Shown here in pieces: positions 36,991 to 49,208 of a stretch of 64,000 nt of DNA. Origin of the DNA: Vitellaria paradoxa (lineage: Eukaryota > Streptophyta > Magnoliopsida > Ericales > Sapotaceae); contig CM034236.1 of NCBI GenBank assembly GCA_019916065.1, positions 52,604,690-52,668,689 of the forward strand, written 5' to 3'. Below the pieces are notes generated by a model, which saw nothing but the letters and a program-made list of their open reading frames with translations, did not search any database and had not been told where the DNA came from. Made by a program: the position numbers and the translations under genes. Within the stretch, counting starts at the first letter, position 1. Each line of letters begins with the position of its first letter.

Positions 36991-37574
36991 GAATCCGAAA
37001 GTAAATTTTTTAACATTTTACTTAATTTTCAAAATTAAAGCATTTTGTATTTTTATAATTTGTACCCGCTCACTACATTTTTTTTATCTCCGCCTCTAAT
37101 CAAATTCTTCATGTCCATTCATGCGCAGATCCGTCAAAGACCGAGTAAAAGAAGAGATGCCAGAGAACAAGTGGACTGACTTAAAGGCAAAAGAAAAAGT
37201 CTACCGTCTTCTTAAATATTTGGTTGTACATGTATTTCATGAGTGGACCTTACCATAAAATGGAAAACGAAGCCAGCGGGTCCGTGAAAGGAAAACGAAG
37301 CTAGCATCGCTTGGTGCAGGAATAAACACGAAAACAATTAATGATATAATATCTTCGGAGTTTGGAAATTTGATATCTTCGGAGTATTTCCAAACGACGA
37401 CTTTGATCATCAAGTTGTCCATGTCCCAAATTAATTTACGGGATTGGACTAAAATTTTATTATTATTTTTCTTATAAATCATATTTTTTTATTATTTTAT
37501 TAATTTTAAATTTATTAAAAATATATAAAAATATAATTATACTTCCCCTGCTTATAATATATTTCTAAATCCGC

Positions 37575-37894
37575 CCCATTGAAAATGATTTGTGGAGGCC
37601 AGCTTCCCTACGGGACAAGCTTGTGCTACTCATGGCCATAATATGACTAATAAACAGCTACGACTAGGTAATGAATCTCATATATCTACGGCTTTACAAA
37701 ACTTGCCTTGAGCTCATACGCCATTTGTGCATCATTTGTATTTGGTATTCCTCACTTCACAGCAATCTTCACTATATGACATTTCTCCCACAATTTTAAG
37801 ATAGCAGCAGCCAAGCCCTGAAGTTTCCTGTTTCTCCCTTCAAAAAATACAAGGAAAAATTACTGAAAAGGATACTTACACATGAATAAAGAAG
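37575..37894 (-). repeat. 320-bp copy of CFM3 exon 3 and flanking introns
   Basis: It aligns to 29714-30033 at a constant offset of 7861 bases with no net indel. The exon copy (37707-37837) preserves the splice borders, including the GC donor, but a Trp codon (TGG) has become TGA, so it is non-functional as coding sequence. Orientation is the same as the parent gene. The boundaries are sharp and no target duplication or element ends were identified. Confidence 0.9.
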
Positions 37895-38869
37895 TCATTG
37901 CCTCAGTTCGGAATAAGCTCATCCACGATTTTCCTTTCATATGCCACTGGACTAATCCTACGATCCACCCACCCGTTGGTTCATATTGTCATCCCTAATA
38001 GGAAGAGCTTCCAACTGATACCCTTCAGGCCTTTGAAGTTCGAACAAATAGATAGATGAGAACATAATAGATTACTTAATAGTGAACAAATTAAGCTCTT
38101 AACTTTTAAAAATCTCAAGTTAGGGAACGAAACGAATTTGAGCTGTTCCTGGCATTTATTAGTCGTTCAAGCCGTTAGTTAATAAGACCTCAACATAGCA
38201 TGCACCCCCAATTATTCCGAGTTTCAGATAGTTGCAGTGAAAAAATTCACAATAGAGACTACAGTAAAAAATTAAGGGTTGAAATTTGTTTGTATTTAAT
38301 TCAATAGTTTCAATTTGATTTAAGTAAAATTATTTTCAAAATAAAAATGAATGTTTAAAAAATTTGATTGGAACACAATCAATGGAGAATGTCAAAGGTT
38401 ACATGTCATTAAAGCACAAATTAATTTCAACCTTTCATTTTTCTATTATAACTCCTGCAATAGATTTTTCACTGCATTCCCTCTCGAATCCAATTATTCC
38501 AACCCAACCACATTGCAGCAGATCCATCTATTTTCGCTATCAAGATGGTTGTGCATTCTTATAGCATCTTTTTATCTATCTATCTATACTATATTTTATA
38601 TATAATTTATAATTATAATCTCCTTATTAACTCACTGCCAAAAGTTCACCCAAAACCCAAACTCTAAGAACCCCTTAAATCTCCTACTTGTTTCACCATC
38701 AACAAAACAAATTCAACATCTCAATATCATACATCCACGCTCCCAAACCTTCGCTAGAAATGTTAATTAAGCAGGTGTTAATTAAACTAATTGACGTGAC
38801 ACAACAGGACACTTCATTTTTCTTAGAATCCAATGATCAAACAGGTGTGTGGCATTTGTTTGTGACTAG

Positions 38870-41800
38870 AGCTTGACGCATATCGTATTGCCAAACTGCG
38901 TGAACTTGCTAACCACTATGAGGTATTGTTATAAATTTGTTTTTCTTAACCTTGTCATTATTTTGTTTATATTCACGAGTTTGAGGTTTGGCAATCATTT
39001 GGTTTTGGATATGTCAAAAGCTTTTGCACTGGATTAAGAAGTATCGACAGTGGAATGACACGGATGCGTCTACTTAGTAGTTTAAAAAAATGCAAGATAT
39101 GATATGAGTAAAACTCGATAAAATTATATACATAATTTTTTATGTCATAGTTTTAATATTTTTTTCAAATATAATAGAAATAATGTAGGACACAAACTCA
39201 ACAAAAATTATATATTTTTATGTATTTTTTTATATGTCATAGTATTAAAACTTTATTCAAATATAGTCGAAATAATGTAATATAAAATTAACTAAAATTA
39301 AAAATCATACAATTCATAGCTTGAAAGTCAACAAAGAAGTCATATAATATAATGATTATTTTGCATTCAAAACGATGATAAATATATTCTATAGCTTAAA
39401 ATTGAATAAGAAGTCACATAATTTATATAGCTTAAAATTTAACAAAGAAGTCACATAATTAATAACTACATTTTATCCAAAATGATAACTAAAAAATGAT
39501 TTTAACAAAACATTGTTCCATAAATCTATAAACTAAAATGTTATTACATTTTATCAAATCATGCATCCAAATATAAAATAAAAAAATAGAGGGTTTTTTT
39601 TTTTTACTTTTATTTTATAATTTATTTTATTCATAAGCCAATTTCATTTAAATTTTTCACGTATTAAAAGAAAGATCTCACTATGTCCTAAATGAGTCTG
39701 TAATGTGTTAAAAATGTGTTTGAATAAAATAAAAATTGTGACACGCCAAATGATGAGTTGGAGTCCACATATCATGTTTGAGTTCGACTTGGATATAATA
39801 TCCTTGACAGTGAGTTCGTCCTTCCTACATATTAGAGAAGTCTTCCAAAAGTGCTAAAATTATATGATAATGTTAATTGTGTAATAAAATGACGCTCGAG
39901 TTGTTTTTAAGACAATTTCCCACAAGTTTATCATATAATTCTTGTGATTTTTTTTAAATAATTTTTCTAATTGCATAGCATTAAATATTTATACCATCAA
40001 AAATTTCTTACAAGAAAAATATCACAAGTTTCTTTATTGCATAAACACTATCTCAATTTCCATAAAAACAATTCTAGTAGATTCCGAAGCTTAATTTAGC
40101 AAACACACACAAATTAATGACAAAGGTGTTTATAAAGGATAAGGCTTTGTTTGATTGGGGGTATTAGGTAAGGGGAATTAGATTAGTTATTGGTGGGGTA
40201 CTTCACTATGTTCAGTATTTGATTGCACGAAATTATCTAGACATAAAATCTAAATTAAATTGTTTATTCCTACATGTGAATAAGTTTTTTTGTCAAGATT
40301 TAAAAGTCCAAAATTACGTGTTGTCAAATTATATTTTTTGCCTAAGTCAATACCCCACAAATTAAAATACCAACAAAAGAATCTCACACAAAAAATTAAT
40401 TTTCTAGTTTCTCCAATTTCATATATTAGTCTATCTCATTACTTATTCTCATCATCTTTCAATCAAACGTAGCTTAAGAGAATTTTTAATTAATCATATG
40501 AAGCACTTTTTCCTCCTCTCAAACCTCCTCTCAATAGGTCTCAATTCTTTTTTGTCATGTGCAGGCAAAAATGAACAAAGCAATATCAAAACCTATAAAA
40601 GTTCTCTTACGCAGTGGAGCTGATGATATATGGCGAGACATTAGGGAACTTGTACGTCGGGAGACCAACAAAATTGTGGCCGAATTCAATGGTGCACTTT
40701 CTGATTTCAATGTGGATAAACCAACCAGGGACCAAATGCTAACTACGCTAAAGGGTTCCGGAGGCGTGGCCGAAACCGACGCAAAGGAAGAAGCTGCAAA
40801 TATTCTGACCACCATGAAGCAGCGGTACTTTATCCTTTGACACATTTGATATTCTTGTTATTAAAGCATAATTTGATGATATATATATATATATATATAT
40901 ATATTTGGGAAAACTTTTTTGGTTACACATAGCTTTGTATCTTGCCATATCATATATATATACATATATCGTAGAGAGAAGTAACCATGTGTGGAGTATA
41001 CAAATGTAGGTTTGTAACATCATTACTCTACGATTCCAACTCAATACCGCGGGACTGGACCATGGAGGAGGACATTGAAGCAATCATCAAAACTGCTCAC
41101 TTGGCAGTAAGACACCTTAACGTACAATGTCAGTGTGGAATCCCTTTTATGCAATACACTTGGATTGTTCTAATTAATTAATATTTTTGTTGCTCAGTGC
41201 TTGAAGCTTCTCTCTGTAATGGTTGCAATACCCTAAAAGGGCAAAGACCAGAGCCCATTCATTTCTGTCATATGTTATGTTTTTTATTCGGTCATGTGAA
41301 ATTATGTATTTTTTCAAAATTTCAATCTATCATGTAGACCAATTTCAAGCCATGCGTGGTAATTTAAAATTGATCTATAGCATTTATATTCAATTGTAGT
41401 TAAAAATTATTTATATCATCTCTAATAGTTTTTACCAAAATAACTACTTCGTCGTATGTGTTTTTGAGCACTATAATATATTTCAAAGTAATTTTTTATT
41501 TTTTTTTATAACATCCATCTTAAAATTTCTTTGAATCCTATCATATATTTTCTAAGTCCATAAAAATCATACAAAGAAATCTTTTGTTTTTCCTATATTT
41601 TTCCATCAATATTTCTATTAAGAAAATAACTTCCACAATGATTTACTAGACAATAATCATATGATGAGTCGAATGAACTAATTTACTCCAGGCATTTTAG
41701 CTTTTACCGCATCTATTATTGTATCAACAAACTATGATGATGAGTGATTTTTTAACCTGGTAAATGCTCATTGGGAAAGTTGTAATTTAGTCTTGATTTT

Positions 41801-42339
41801 TAGATGGGCTAAATTCAAATTACAAAATTGAGAAGTCTAGACCCTAAACTAGACTCCAATTGTTTTCACTTGCACACATGAAGATGTATTTATAATTTGC
41901 TTACAAAGTCTAGTGAGAGCATTGCATGATAGTCTAACCTAAAAGCAAATGCGATTCAGTGCACAAGATTTCACATATATAAAATTTTAAGAGGGACAAC
42001 ATAAGTAATTTTATCCCAATAATTTCGAATATTTAACCTACAACCTCAAAATCACAAAGAAATAATATTACTGTTACACCAAGACTCTCGCATGACATGA
42101 CTCGTAGCTTTTTATTGCAAAGATCACCTGGTTGAATTTTTTTTTTTTTTTTACCTAGGTTCCTTTATCTAAAACATTGATCGCCCCAGTCGAGTCCATA
42201 ACCCAGTGGAGTCAATTCAAAGAAGAAATTGAGGAAACTGTACGTCGATCTTGTGAATCAATTCATTGACGTCCAGACAAGATCTAAGGAAAATATCAAT
42301 CTTGTGAATCAACTCATTGACGCCCAGGCAAGATCTAAG
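38870..42339 (+). pseudogene. RHD3-like (SEY1/atlastin-type GTPase) gene fragment, 5'-truncated and broken
   Basis: Recognisable exons: 38870-38922 (DAYRIAKLRELANHYE), 40565-40824 (LRSGADDIWRDIRELVRRET; NGALSDFNVDKPTRDQM), 41010-41106 (SIPRDWTMEEDIEAIIKTA), 41198-41236 (CLKLLSVMVAIP then TAA) and 42159-42339 (VPLSKTLIAPV; SQFKEEIEE). These follow the order of the helical middle and C-terminal part of ROOT HAIR DEFECTIVE 3 proteins, which shape tubular ER by membrane fusion. The GTPase domain and most of the front half are missing, and no transmembrane hairpin exon was found. Splice sites and phases between the first exons are intact (GAG|GCA; CG|G), but the stop at 41234-41236 and a frameshift after about 42250 break it. 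The last exon contains a 45-bp internal duplication. A further possible exon at 43409-43462 (EPGEDQKDRWKKFREIVK, then stop) does not match the family. Confidence 0.75.
40142..40476. mobile_element. Tourist-like MITE candidate inside the RHD3-like fragment
   Basis: The left end GGCTTTGTTTGATTG and the opposite strand of the right end GCTACGTTTGATTGAAAG form inverted repeats. The interior is AT-rich and non-coding. The flanking trinucleotides (TAA and TTA) are not identical, so the superfamily call is tentative. It lies in the intron before the exon at 40565. Confidence 0.55.
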
Positions 42340-45226
42340 TACATATTGCCTTGCATATATAATTATATGAATATTTTATTCTGATTTCTTATTAATTTTT
42401 GTTTCTTTAAGGAATGCAAATAATTTAATATTCTTAAATTTGTTATAGAAATTAATAATATAGATTCACATTAAGATTTCACTTCGTATCAAAATTAAAA
42501 CAATTTGGTAAAAAGATTTTCTTAAATTCATTATTTTTCTTACTTTCTCACTCAAGCTGAGCAAGCATGATTTGTTCCATAAGAGATTATATATATATAT
42601 ATATATATATTCACCATCATCTTTTTTTGTTTGATCTCTCCCTTTCCTATGAGTATTTTTATTTTTGTAAAAGCGTTAACCAGAACAATACAATAAACTA
42701 TTTTGTTTTTTCATTTTAGAAGTATTCCCACTTTTGTGGGGTCTAATCTTTAGAACTCCCACACTTCAGAAGAATTAAGAGTGCAGAGATAAGGAGTTTG
42801 AATTGGTGATTGCTACTTTAATTAGTAATGATCAGTTTGAATTGGTGATCGCTACTTCAATTAATTAATAGTAATCTTACTATTGAACTGTTATGTGAAT
42901 TAAAAAATTCAATAAGTATTACAATACAAATGCTATCCACATACCATTTTAGTATCATTTGGATCTTTAGAATAAACTAGTACTATATAAATGAGACGTT
43001 TTAATGGGTTTTTTTTTTTTTTTTGGGCAATATTTTGGTTGTATTGTCAATGTTGTCTCTAATCAAGGATACATACAATTTTTATTTATTTTTTATTTTT
43101 ATAAAACGATCGAAAATTTTCTGTTTCTTAAGAGATAAAAACGAAACTGTATTACAATAAAAAATTCTAATATTTCATTGAAATACAGTGACACACTAAA
43201 AATGCAGCATGATATACCAAAATAATAAGCTCATATATAATTGTTTTATTGTTAAGATTTTTTAAATTTTGATGGGTTTCATAAATAGCTCTAAACATTT
43301 TTAGGTGTTGTAATATTTTTATGCTTCTAAAACTCGAAAGACCTCATCGAAACGAAATTGTAATCCTTTGGCTGTGGTCAAATTAATTCGCTGCCTTTGA
43401 TTTTCAGGAACCTGGAGAGGATCAGAAGGACCGGTGGAAAAAGTTTAGAGAAATTGTAAAGTAACAAGTTAATTGCTACTGTAAATTTGGGTGGCATTGT
43501 TGCCGGGATAGGACCTGTACTATCCTATCGGTAGTTTCAACTTTTCTAGCATTTATATGAGGTTTACTTATATATTCTGCATCTAATTGTGGACACAGGA
43601 ATAAACATGGGCACCACGTGCATGCCTATGAATTATTATCTCTTGCATTGGTGAATCAATGTATCATGTATGCATGCATGTGTATATTTCTCCTGCGTGG
43701 GGTGGCAGTGGGAATACTATCAATTGCATATCTGGTGCATTCATATATGAGTTCGTAAGTGTATGTAGAGATTTGAAGTGAAGGAATTTGATGCTATGTA
43801 TTTAAAAGAAACTTCTTCAGTGTAACTTTTGTTGAATGGTTTAATGCAATAGATTATGATGTCAGAAATTTGAAAACAGCCAAAGCATTTTATATTCGTT
43901 ATGTTTTAATACAATTTACTGTCAATCTTGTTTACTTGAAATTTATAGTTCTTCAATGGGAGCCTAATATTTTCAAGCAAAAAAGTGTTATGTATGCGGG
44001 CAGTTGCAAACTTGTAAAACGGGAAGGTTGCCACAGGTTTATAATTTTTTTTGCTTGGACCCATGCCACACGTAAACATTTAATCCCTAGTTGTTGTGTG
44101 CTAAATTAGCCTAACTCTTAACACAAAAGAAGCAAGTGAGATACACAAGATAGAGTTTAGAAGAATACCCTACTAAATCACTTGAATAGCGTCTATTTGT
44201 GCTTTGTATTCATTGCATAATTGATTTTAGGCAACAGGTTCAGATGGTTTCATTCAATTATACATCTTGTGACATTTAGGTTTTTTTCTTTTTTTAAATC
44301 TTTGTTGGGTTGTGTTTTGTTTCATAATTGCCTTTGGGAGAGATTGTTAGTATTTATATATAACTTATTGTAGTTGGCAGTACTCAAGCAAACGCTTTGA
44401 TTATAATTATTAAATTTAAGCTATGTTAGTTGTTTAGAATGTCGCAATAATGTCTCATTATTTATACTTTTCATAATCAGGTATAATAGAGTATGGTCAT
44501 TAGGTAAGCTTTACCCTTTTAATCCCACACAGAACACATCCTTAAACGAAAAAAATTCTCTCTTTCATATTCTTGATTAGTAGGAGAAACAAGAAACGAA
44601 TGAAGTGAAATTTAATTTCTTTCACTTTTCCCCCTTATTTCTTTTCTTTTTACTTCCTTTTCCCACTGTACAAGTTATTCTATTTTTCCTTTCCTCTTTC
44701 CTTTTAGAAATCAAACGAGAAGAGAAATTCACTTTTCCTTCTCTTTTTCTACAAAACCAAACAGAAACAAAATTAAAATTCTCTCTCTCACACTCCCTTC
44801 TTTCCTCCTTTCCTTCCTCCTTCCAAAGAGAGCCTACTAATAAAGCATCCCCATGCAATAAAAATTGTCCTATATATTGTCCATATCTCTACAATCTCAA
44901 AAGACATCCACCTGCATTTCAGTAACTTCAAAATTACCTCAATGAATGTATTGTAGTGGATGCTACTTTCTTCCAGACATATTCAACGTGACTCAATAAC
45001 TAGTCTATCATTTTCTATCTAACCTCGTGGTCCTATGAATTCAAAATAATGGTGGTTTTATCCATATGGAATACAGTGTTATCTCAAAACTTCCAGTCTT
45101 TTAGATGGGCCTTGGTTGATAATGATTGGATCAAAAGGGGGAACTTAGGATTCTGCTGCTTATGGATCTATATATATATATATACATATATAGCAAACAA
45201 AACTTTAAAAACAATCAAACTCATCA
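42340..45226. other. Intergenic region, nothing firmly identified
   Basis: AT-rich with an (AT)n run at about 42588-42610 and T runs. The acceptor-like TTTTCAG at 43402-43408 and the short frame after it are noted under the RHD3-like fragment. The frame at 44605-44925 is a pyrimidine-rich stretch without a recognisable domain. The last bases before 45227 precede the duplicated 3' UTR of the desaturase. Confidence 0.5.
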
Positions 45227-45614
45227 GTATAATTTGTGAAAGACTGTCACTTTATTTTCCATAGAACTGAGATCAAATGACAAACACCAGCAACATTGAG
45301 TATGAATATATGAAATTTACAATTCAAGGTGGATACCCTATCACCCCAACAACAGCTAAGTCTGCCCAAGAAGCACTCTGAGATTGCTGGAGAATTGAAT
45401 CACCAACCTGACATGGATTAATCAATTAAAATCTAATATGGGGAAAGAAAGCTTTGTCATCATCAACCAATGCCCCCCTTCCCCAAATCTACAAAGTAAC
45501 ACAATTTACACCTAAACCCCAAAAAAATAAGCCTAAGTAGAATGCTGGCTTAACAAATTGAATCACTAAAAGAATATTGAGCAACCCAGAAAAAGGCATA
45601 TATACGCATCACAT

Positions 45615-46555
45615 TTAGTTCTTCTTGGACTCATCATCATCTGCAGGATCAGAAAGAGTTCCAAACATCCAGTCCATCCATACTGTGTAATGGCCATAAT
45701 TATGGCGGTAAGTGAGGTGGTGGATGGTGTGGTAGCCAGCACCCATGACAGGCCAGAATTTAGCGTGGATGCAGTCGTGAATGTTTGTCGTCCAAATGCC
45801 CTCCAGAAATAGAAGGACTAGATGTGTTGTGAAATGTGTTGGCACTAGAAAGAGCGCTATAACATGTGGCGCTGCCTGCAGTATCCCATCCAAGGGGTGG
45901 AATGCCAAACCTGATACAAAAATAGATTGCAACAAGTAATTAGTTTATTTAACTAAACAAATAAATTAACAACAAATAAAAGACTCTCAACCAAGAGGAT
46001 CCCAAAGTCTATATCTAGAAAGACTAAAGCCTGGTTGAGCCGATCCAAGAATCATTTAAACTTGGCTCATTAATTTTAACTAATGAGCTCAAAAATAATA
46101 ATCAAGCTCAGATTTTTCAAAGAAGATGACCTATCTTAATAAGTAAGTAAATAGCCCAAGCTTAACTACTCAAACAGTTCCATTCATTTTGCCTACAAAC
46201 ATTTCTCCACAACAAATCGAAGGAGAGTATGAAAATAATATAACTAGGTCTAAATTTCTTAAATTCATTCTTGGAAGAAAGAAATGACAATATTGCAACT
46301 AATTACAGGATCAACCGAGAAAAGGGGGAAAATATCAAACAAGCATGGATACTCAATAAGAGATGGAAAGATTTCAATTATTCAGCGACATATATAGCCA
46401 CAGTTACTACTCTTAATGTGCCTTGAGCCAAAATTGTTCATATGGGTTGCGGGCTTATTTGTGCTGCTGACAAAACATATTTAGCAAGATAGAAGAATAA
46501 AAATTTGTGTGTGTGTGTGTGTGTGTATGAGAGTGAGAGATAGAAAGAGAGAGAG

Positions 46556-46596
<41 letters not shown>

Positions 46597-49174
46597 AACA
46601 AAGATATGGTTCCTTCTATTTTTCCTAAGATTCGGAGCAGAATATCTTATTTGGATAATCCTACATCTGTTTGCTACCCATCACTAACCACAAATTAACA
46701 ATTGTGATCATATTAATCAAAGCGGGACTCATTCTCTAATTGCTATGATATTCCTTTTACTTCTGCCAGATATTCAAGCAAATATTCAGATTTCACCCAA
46801 GCAAGAAGCGAGAAACAAGATAAGTCCTTATTCTTGAAAGCTCACTGACTAGAAAGTTTCTAGATGAACAAAAGGACAACAACAATAATTTCTGAATTCC
46901 ACAATATCCAAATACAAAGCTAAAGCCAGTTAAACCACAAAACGAAGGAAATCAAAATTTATACACACCACATGCAGATTAATATCAATCCAGAATCCCT
47001 AAAGATGTAAAGTTTGACAAACCACTAATACGATGGAAACTGAAATGAGATCAGAAGGGTGGAAGTTACTGGCAAACGGAGAGAGAGTATTTTCCTTGTT
47101 GTAGATGTGATGTATTGCGTGAAGATGCTTATAGAGAGGTTTTATGTCATGCAATTCCCTGTGCATCCAGTAAATCCCAAACTCCACAATCACAAAATAA
47201 ACAGTTAAATTCACAAGGTAGGCAAGCCAACCGACGTCACTTATTTTTGGAAAACATCTCGTCCAGCCATTTTCAACCATGTACTCTGAAACTGTTGGGA
47301 GAGCAGTGTACCATGGCATGGCCTTCATGGCAACAGATATTTGAACGAGCATGGCCTTTTTTGAAGGGATTGCATCTGCAAAAAGGGTTATTCGTCAGAT
47401 CCCTCCGTATTTCCTTTCTTTTGATGGAGATAAAAAGATTCCGCTTTTAATATGTGTATACGGACAATGCAAAATGTCCATCAAAGCCAAGTTACCGTAG
47501 TTGACTGAAAATATTAAATAGGTTATAACTAATTCCATGACCTTGAATTACACTAGTGTGCCTCTATCATCTTAGCGTACAAGTTGATAAGTTTACTCCT
47601 TACATATTTGATCACAATTTCGAACCCATTCTGAGTATGGTCTAAAAGATTATAAGTTTTTTAATCAAATATTAAAAAAATAAAAGAATTAAATTTATTT
47701 TTTATGTAACTAATCGTTAATTTGAATTCGCTCTGGATATGATATAAAATATCTTAAACTTTCCAATGAAATGTAGGAAAACAAAGGGGAGGGTAGATTA
47801 CACAAGAAGATACAGATGCCTGAATTGTAGTGATGCGTGAGTGCAGAGGGTGTAAAATATTACAGGTGCAAGTACAACTATTAAAATTAAGAAGAGTAAA
47901 ATAATGTTATCGTATTTTACTTTTAGTTTAAAATAAGAGTGCAAATGTAAATTTTTTTATTTATAAAATATTAATAATTTTCACCTGTAATATATATAAA
48001 AATAATTACGAGAATAAATAGCATTGACTAAGTCATTCATCACCAATTAATTCATTAAAGCAATAGTGTTGTTTTGGGTAGATATTTACTGCACCATTCC
48101 TTATATTGACAATTTTATTTTACTTAGCGTTTGGGGCACAAGTTGTAGTAAAAAATTACTAATTTTTTTTATTTGTGAGTGTTTGACCAACTATTAATTT
48201 TTTGACACTTTTTTTTCAACTCAAAAGTTGTTAAAAGTTATAAAAAGTTGTCAAAAATTTACCAAACACCTAAAAATTATAAAAAATTATTAAAAACTAC
48301 TACTTAATTTATCAAACACACTAGAAATTTTTGGTATTGTGCCTCCAAAGTCAAAGGTGATTTTGTTATCTTTTTAAATCCATTCAACATTTAAATTATT
48401 ATTTATTTTGTTTCCTTATTTTGAAATATATATATACTAGTAAACAACTCATGCTTACGATGCTCCTTAACTAAAATTAAATATATATGCATTTAAAATT
48501 AAAATATATTAGCACATTTTTGCTTTTCAAAAACTCAAAATTTTTAATTTGACATGCAAATGACATTAGTTTTACCAAATTATTCACCCGTAGGCACAGC
48601 ATACAAATAAAAAATATACTAACATATTTCAGTTTTAAATGTGTACGAATTTAATTTTAATTAAGGAGTGCCATAGTTACGGTTTATTTGCTAGTGAGTT
48701 CTATCAAAAATTTTGAGTTTATCCTCTAAACATAAAAAAATTACTGACGTATTATAGTTTACTAACTTTTTGTCTTTTAAACGCCTCATTAATTTGAATC
48801 AAAATTAATTTTTTAATTTTTATTAATATGAAATTTTGTATAATTTAAAAAAGTTAAAATATAAGAAAATAAATTTAATAATTTAAAAAAAAGGTTAAAA
48901 GATTGAATACTTTTCCTAAATGAGAGAGAGAAAGAGAGAAGATATAGTGAAATTTGGAAGATTGGACGTGCAAAAAAATATTAATGGCAGGTTTCGATAT
49001 GTATGTACACATATGTGTATGTTTGTGGGAGAAGGCGGGAGCTTATAAGGGAAATTTGTTTAGTAAAAAATTCCAGCCACTCATCTGTATGTGAAATTCA
49101 ATTTCAGTTATTAATTATAGTTTGTAAGAGTGATATTTCTGATATGTGTTGTGTTTTATTATATAAATAAATAA

Positions 49175-49208
<34 letters not shown>

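Larger units (their letters stand above)
33524..38869. other. AT-rich intergenic region upstream of CFM3
   Basis: The first 200 bases or so (33524-33720) are GC-richer and are the likely CFM3 promoter and 5' UTR. The rest is AT-rich and carries a possible small MITE (33891-34031), a degenerate tandem array (34480-36990), and a copied CFM3 exon (37575-37894). No intact gene was found. The open frames here are short and compositionally biased. Confidence 0.55.

Noticed and set aside
44605..44925. 106-codon + strand frame
   Set aside because: It is a pyrimidine-rich stretch (Phe, Ser, Leu, Pro) with no domain, splice context or homology that I recognise.
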